From contig JADJOD010000001.1 in the NCBI GenBank assembly GCA_016713985.1, positions 427,579-491,578 of the forward strand: a DNA stretch of 64,000 nucleotides. The letters run 5' to 3'. Below the pieces are notes generated by a model. It saw only the letters and a list, made by a program, of their open reading frames with translations, ran no database searches and was not told the origin of the DNA. The position numbers were made by a program, and so were the translations under genes. Positions 58,993 to 64,000 of this stretch are shown one piece after another. Within the stretch, counting starts at the first letter, position 1. Each line of letters begins with the position of its first letter. This stretch comes from Lewinellaceae bacterium (GTDB lineage Bacteria > Bacteroidota > Bacteroidia > Chitinophagales > Saprospiraceae).

Positions 58993-59107
58993 TACGTAGT
59001 TATCCGTTATCTAGTTATTGGTAAAAAACCGCCGGGGGGTATTAGTGTTGATAATCAGCATTTGTAAAGAATTTAGTCAAACCTTCTAATGACCTGCCTG
59101 TACTCGT
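58993..59107. other. short gap
   Basis: No gene; contains short T-rich stretches and no clear repeat. Confidence 0.4.
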
Positions 59108-59472
59108 CTACCTGGTTTTTAGCAGTTTCAATGTCTCTTTCTCGCCGCCCGGTTCATTTCAAAATCCAATCCTGTTGCATCTGCTTTCAACAGTTTGACC
59201 ATAATTTCCCTTTTCCTTTCTCCTGGGTGTAGAGTTTATCCTTTTCCGTGCGCCAGGTACCGCTTGGTTTTGGTTGCCGAAGCTGGCCGTGTAAGTGCCG
59301 TCTTCCTTGAATTCAAAACCGACCTGCGTAGCATCCATCCCGCCGGGTTTGTCGAAAATCAACCACTCCGGTCCCTGCCATTTGCCCAAAAGCGCAGGGT
59401 TTTTGTCGTTTGTTTTTTGGCAGGCGACGATGGTAAAAATGCCAGATGATTAGTAAGTGTTGATTTTTTCAT
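59108..59472 (-). CDS. lipocalin-like lipoprotein inserted in the dcw cluster, frameshifted
   Basis: With two or three single-base corrections the minus strand reads MKKSTLTNHLAF, a lipobox-like TIVACQKTND, GKWQGPEWLIFDKPGGMDAT, VGFEFKEDGTYTASFGNQNQ, a GTWRTEKDKLYTQ-like segment, IMVKLLKADATGLDFEMN and KETLKLLKTR with a stop at 59108. About 120 residues; the GKW...F..DGTY pattern is typical of small lipocalin-like Bacteroidota lipoproteins. Not a standard dcw gene. Function unknown. Confidence 0.7.
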
Positions 59473-59484
59473 TTTTTTAAAAAT

Positions 59485-59612
59485 GTTGATGAAGGGTTGA
59501 TAAGGTTGATGAAGGTTGATATTCATCCACTCTAAAAAGTAAAAATTGCTCCGTTTTTGGAGCGGATGAACCTTCATCAACCGCTATACTCTCATCAACT
59601 CTGATCAACCAT
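59485..59612. repeat. GTTGATGAAGG iterated-word hairpin
   Basis: GGTTGATGAAGGTTGATATT near 59504-59523 faces ATGAACCTTCATCAACC near 59566-59582, giving a stem of at least 14 bp; further ATCAACTCTGATCAACC words run into the murG 3' end. Confidence 0.75.
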
Positions 59613-60720
59613 CTAATCGCTTCCTGCGCTATTGCATCCGCCGCATTCGGCCGGCCCAATTGCCGGATACTTTCGCTCGAGGCTGAATGCCAGCGCTTCC
59701 TTTTCCAAAATCAGGAAAGCCTCCTGTATCATTTTCCACCGCCCGCATCGCGGCACCAATCGGGCTGCACCTTTTTCCACCAGCGCCAGGGCATTTTTGG
59801 TCTGATGATCCTCTGCCACATTGGGCGAAGGCACCAGAATGGCAGGCTTGCCTACCAAACACAATTCGCTGATACTCAATGCACCTGCCCGCGAAATCAA
59901 CACATCGGCTGCGGCGTACAACAAATCCATACGATCGATGAAAGCCCGGATTTGCACATTCGGCAGTTTGGCCGTTTCGCAGGCACTATACTCGTATTCA
60001 TAGAACTTTCCACATTGCCACAACACCTGCACGCCATCGTATTTTCCAAAAACTGCACATTGTCGCGCATGGCATTGTTCAGGTCCGCGCACCCAGGCTG
60101 CCTCCGATCACTACGATTGTTTTTTCTCCGGGTCGAGGCCATAGTATTGCAGGCCTTCTGCCCGTTTTCCTTCCAGGTTCAGGAATGTCCGAACGCACCG
60201 GGATTGCCCGTAAATACCATGCGATCCGCCGGAAAAAACGCCTCCATGTGGTCGTATGCGACGCACTTTTTCAGCTCTTTTGCCGAGGAGTTTTGTTGGT
60301 CACACCCGGCGAATTTTTGTTCCTGAATGAGGGTGGGATGTTGGCCCTTTGTGCGCTGCGCATCACCGGCCCGCTTGCGTATCCGCCTGTCCCAATCACC
60401 ACATCCGGTTTGATCGCGCACAATTCGTCTCGCTTTCCACGGGCTGCTGAGCAGTTTGAACGGAAATGAGAGGTTTCACACCAACTCAAATCCCGCTGGA
60501 ATCCGGCCATTGAGTCCTACTATCGGATAACCCGCTTTGGGCACGCTCCATCTCCATTCTGCCATTGGCGCCGACAACAGGAACTCTGTTTCGGGTCTCA
60601 ACTTTTTGATGCTGACGGCATCGGCAATAGCGTGTGGAAAACATCACCCGCTGGAGCGCCGCCGGTGATCTGACCTTCAAATTTTTCGCTAGGCTTTCAG
60701 TTAGTCACCGAGGATTAGGA
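59613..60720 (-). CDS. murG: MurG N-acetylglucosaminyltransferase, heavily frameshifted
   Basis: Transfers GlcNAc to lipid I, forming lipid II at the inner membrane's cytoplasmic face. C-terminal half readable in one frame: [60 protein letters not shown] (UDP-GlcNAc-binding region). N-terminal pieces in other frames: [11 protein letters not shown] and [17 protein letters not shown]; the glycine-rich GGGTGGH start is partly lost. Start approximate. More than eight indels. Confidence 0.85.
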
Positions 60721-60751
60721 AAGGTGAAATTTCGGCGTGGTTTATTGCAGT

Positions 60752-61955
60752 TTACGGTTTATAACGGGTTTTGAGTTCCTCATTGGCTATCTCAGAAAGC
60801 TCTCAATCCAGGCTTTCTCAATATACCCAACCATCAATATCATACCGGCGAAATACTGGTAAACAACAACATACCCGTTCACCGCCATCGAAATCAGGGG
60901 GCGAGGTAAGACCTGTCGCGGGTACCAGGTTGACATTCTCGCAATATTTTGGTGCCCGAACGGTCAGGAGCAGACTCAGCCCGATGGCCAGAAAGCGCCG
61001 AATGCTTTCGGGCTTTGAATCTTGACCAGTTTACAGTTCGGATAAAAAGCATCACGTACAAAACAAGGATTGTCTTACCCCCGATCAGGCCCGTATTCTT
61101 CACAAATGATGGCGTAAATAAAGTCGGCATTGCAGTAAGGCAGATAATTGCGCATCATGCTGTTGCCGGGGCCTTCGCCGATAATGCCTCCTTTGGCAAT
61201 GGCAATTTTCGCCTGCTGCACCTGGTAACCGCCGTCTTCGCTGTGCAGGAAAGTTTGTACCCTTGAAATCCAGGTATCCACCCGGATCAGGCCCGTTTCG
61301 GGGTACAACTGACCGAAAACCACCATACCGGCAAATACCACCACACCCAGCAAACCAAGCAGGAAAATATACTGCCTGGCTCCGCGGCCCATAAGCATGG
61401 GCAGGATGCAGGTGATAAACAGTATGAAAGCGGTACTCAGGTTGGCCGGCGCAATCAGTCCGCAAATAATAGCACCGGCACCGATGATCCGGCAGAAACG
61501 CATCCTTGAAACTGCTGATGTACTCCTGCTTGCGGGTCAATTCGCGGGCGATGTAAATGATCAGCGCGATTTTCGCAAACTCCGAAGGTTGAAAACTAAA
61601 CCCTGCAAAACTAGGCCATCGGTTCGCATCGTTGATACTGGAACCAAAAACAGGGTGATCGCCGGCAACGGAACAGCCAACGGCATCAAAACGGAGCGAC
61701 CTGCTGGTAGCGCCGGTAGTGCAACAAATGACCATACGCCGCAGAAACAACCCGAAGGCCAAGCGCTCCGCTGGCATCCATGCCGTGGGCAGGAACCCCG
61801 TGGTGTTGCCGCCGCGCGTAGTCAGACCGCCCAGCCGGATACCGAATACACGAACAGCATACTGAAGAGGCTCAGTACGGCGATGATCATCCAAATGGTA
61901 CGATCCCTCTTAGTTCTGCTGCGATGCGTTTGCCGAGGGACGTGTTGTGGTTAGC
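60752..61955 (-). CDS. ftsW: FtsW/SEDS peptidoglycan glycosyltransferase, heavily frameshifted
   Basis: SEDS-family polytopic membrane polymerase for septal peptidoglycan. Readable pieces: SLFSMLFVYSVSG (helix 1), FSFQPSEFAKIALIIYIA, LIAPANLSTAFILFITCILP, YIFLLGLLGVVVFAGMVVFG, IRVDTWISRVQTFL, GIIGEGPGNSMMRNYLPYCN, ADFIYAIICEEYG and the tail EIANEELKTRYKP ending at 60752. The N-terminal 150 residues are scattered over frames; the start is approximate. Confidence 0.87.
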
Positions 61956-62047
61956 GAGTTGTGGATCGTGAATCGTGAGGTGTGGTGAGTGAATCGTAAG
62001 TTGTGAAGCCACTCACAATTCACTACTCACAATTCTGGTTCGCTAAC
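61950..62047. repeat. inverted repeat between ftsW and murD
   Basis: GGTTAGCGAG at the left faces GGTTCGCTAACTTT at the right, with GTGAATCGTGAGGTGTGGTG and CACTCACAATTCACTACTCA words inside. It includes the murD stop codon (62043-62045). Confidence 0.7.
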
Positions 62048-63441
62048 TTTCTTGTTTAAATTGTGTTCCTCTATCTTCGTAATTTTGAATAAATCAAAAC
62101 TGCGCGTACGGGACTCAACGGCGCAATATCTCCGTCGTCCATAATGCCGCTGCTGTCCGTACTGCTTCTGTTGCTTTTGTTTCGGCAATCGGTATGTTCA
62201 TTTTCGAAAACCTTGATAATCTTCGCGTTATCTACACCATACACACGATGGCACTTCACATTTTCACTAGTTTTAGCAATGGCGTGTAATCATTGCCCCT
62301 TGTCCGCAACATCCGACGATCCACACAATTGGGGTATCTACGACTGCAGCATGCGAAAACCAGATCCACATTTGGTGGCTTTGGAGTCATTGATCCGGGT
62401 GACGCCGTCGATTTCCGCCACGCGTTCCAGCCGGTGCGGCGGTGTGTTAAAACTGCCGCAACCCTTCTTCGGTCAGTCCCGGTTCCGCGCCCGGCACTCA
62501 GTGCCGCGCAGATCGCGCAAGCGGCATTGAACAGGTTGTGCGGTCACTTTCAGGTTGGTGCTCGCCACATCGAAACGGTAATTGAGCCCACACGGACGTA
62601 GCCGTTTTTCAGTTCACTTTTACGCACCGCCTGTTTTTTGCATTTGATCGCCCGCGGGTTGGCCCGTCAGGTAATCTTTTATGATGAGGTCGTTGCCATT
62701 AATGATGCACAGGTCGCCGCGGCCCTGGTTTCATCGCCATTAGGAATTTCGAGCGCACGTAATTGTCCAACTGATGCTGTGGCGGTCCAGGTGATCGGGT
62801 GTGATGTTCCCCAGCATGGATATTTTGGGTCTAAACTGCTGAATATCATCCAATTGAAAAACTGGAGACTTCGAGGACATAAATGAGGGATGAGGATATG
62901 AGGGATGAGGGTTGAGGGTTGAGAATGAGGGGTGAGGATGAGGATGAGGATTGGAGGGATATGGGATGATGGTTGAAGAGTCGAAAGGGGCTGAATGCTC
63001 CAGTACCAGGCGGGCGAAAGGTTGCCAACGTTGCCGCCTGTGCACATTCAGTCCGGCGTTTTTCAACAAATGATACGTCAGTTCGGTTGTGGTCGTTTTG
63101 CCATTGGAACCGGTGATGGCGACAATGCTGCATTTGCCGGCGCCATGATAGCCGAATTCGATTTCACCGATTACATTGATGCCCGCTTGGCCCGAACAGC
63201 CTGCATGAGCGCCGTTTTCCAGAATACCCGGGCTTTTGATGATCTCATCAGCATTCAGGATTAAATCGAGGGTGTGTCCGCTTTCCTCCCAGGCGATGCC
63301 CTGCGCATCCAGTTCCTGTTTGTACCCGTCCGCGGTGGCACCTGGATCGGATACGAACACGTCGAAGCCCTTCGCTTTGCCCAGAAGGGCTGCGCCTGTG
63401 CCAGATTCACCGGAGCCGAGTATGACGACTCGTTTAAGCAT
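62043..63441 (-). CDS. murD: UDP-N-acetylmuramoylalanine--D-glutamate ligase, frameshifted, with repeat insertion
   Basis: Adds D-Glu to UDP-MurNAc-L-Ala. N-terminal VVILGSGESGTGAALLGKAK, then P-loop AITGSNGKTTTTELTYHLLK, and after a frame change YVLEVSSFQLDDIQQFRPKI and LGNITPDHLDRH. C-terminal pieces: PIVWIVG, VDNAKIIKVFEN and NYEDRGTQFKQES at the end. Between RLVLEHSAPF and YVLEVSSFQ about 30 codons of Pro/His/Ser low complexity are inserted (62880-62980) where the family has only a short loop. Confidence 0.9.
62880..62980. repeat. GATGAGGG iterated-word block inside murD
   Basis: About 100 bp of GAGGGATGAGGATATGAGGG and GATGAGGATGAGGATTGG words, the same class as in the intergenic blocks, but here within the murD reading frame on the minus strand. 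Confidence 0.85.
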
Positions 63442-64000
63442 GTGATTTACTTTAGATGTTTTCTCTGCGCAGGTTGAATTTTACCTGCTTGCGCGAGGAT
63501 GGGTCCCCTAGTTTGTTTCGGATTAGGCGGATTTTTGCGGATTTTATTTTTGATTGTTTTTGAAGATTCTTTTTCGTTCGTTGCTCCAGGTTTTCGTTCA
63601 AATTTTGGTTCTAGTCCGAAATTGATCAGAGCCTACTTCCATATTTGTTGCTACGGGGTAATTATTTAATTGTTTTTCATGCGCTTACGTTAATGTGGCC
63701 ACGGCTTTCAGTTACCTATCACCCCACTCACATTGATTAGAAGATTTGCGTAGTAATTACCAATTAGCCTTCCGTTCCGATACACCTTGATACTTTCCAC
63801 GCTTCCCGACTTTCAAACCTCTTTCCGGGTAATTCAAAATACAGGGCATTCTGATGGCCACTCAAAAACCATCCCAGGTCGTTGTACACATCGTAATAAG
63901 ATACGATCACCAATTCGGTGATCTCCTGTGTTTGAGTTCCATAAATGAAGATGTTTGATTATGAATCGAAAAGATCAATAAAATCCGCCTAATCCGCAAA
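63442..64000. other. no confident gene; possible fragment between inverted repeats
   Basis: The minus strand between about 63740 and 63960 gives ELVIVSYYDVYNDLGWFLSG then HQNALYFELPGKRFE and, in another frame, SIKVYRNGRLIGNYYANLLI, a plausible but unrecognised protein fragment. It is flanked by GGATTAGGCGGATTTT at 63521-63536 and its inverted copy AAAATCCGCCTAATCC at about 63981-63996. mraY, expected upstream of murD, is not seen. Confidence 0.4.

Noticed and set aside
1..64000. tRNA or rRNA genes
   Set aside because: No cloverleaf with a T-arm GGTTCGA-type motif and no rRNA-like sequence was found by eye in the gene-free gaps; a covariance search would be needed to be certain.

Overview
The window looks like a chromosomal contig of a Bacteroidota bacterium, most likely Saprospiria-like. 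This rests on a T9SS-type C-terminal sorting domain, a periplasmic-propeller/Y_Y_Y sensor kinase, TAnnTTTG-like promoter boxes with little Shine-Dalgarno signal, many TPR lipoproteins, a CHAT-TPR protein and a dcw cluster in the usual Bacteroidota gene order. The lineage is inferred from gene content only.

Layout: 0.1-6 kb holds an O-antigen ligase-like protein, proline dehydrogenase and shikimate dehydrogenase (4-nt overlap), a DUF4139 protein and a LOG-family protein. 6.2-12.5 kb is a divergent signalling module: an ECF sigma factor with a membrane TPR protein (putative anti-sigma) on one side, and a PKD-like single-pass membrane protein with a CHAT-protease/TPR membrane protein on the other. 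12.6-17.1 kb carries PEP carboxykinase, a small lipoprotein and an M49 peptidase. 17.4-18.2 kb is an orphan CRISPR array with a decayed distal end. 18.6-34.7 kb is mostly housekeeping and metabolic genes: a PIG-L deacetylase, a SWIM protein, a broken FAD amino-acid oxidase, panD, asnS, an RsbW-like kinase, ybeY, a DUF1963 protein, a HAD phosphatase, an E2 acyltransferase, a DinB-like protein and a DUF4143 ATPase. 34.7-48.3 kb has a UvrD/AddA-like helicase, an exopolysaccharide pair (TPR-barrel outer-membrane protein plus a BcsA-like glycosyltransferase), a large T9SS-exported glucose-dehydrogenase-like protein, a YceI protein and a sensor kinase that is cut off.

At about 48.32 kb the kinase stops inside its ATPase domain and an AT-rich island begins. 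The island holds an EcoRI-type adenine methyltransferase, a DUF262-HNH nuclease and an IS1595-family transposase, all frameshifted. From 52.7 kb to the end, on the minus strand, lies the division and cell-wall (dcw) cluster murD-ftsW-murG-murC-ftsQ-ftsA-ftsZ. Extra genes sit inside it: a lipocalin-like lipoprotein and two four-helix-bundle (23S rRNA IVS-type) proteins.

Two themes run through the window. First, single-base indels, often in homopolymers, break about seven genes in the first 48 kb and nearly every gene after it. Because the dcw genes are essential, most of these are probably sequence errors rather than true pseudogenes. Second, gene boundaries are packed with long inverted repeats and short iterated words. 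Several overlap stop codons, and one is inserted in the coding sequence of murD.
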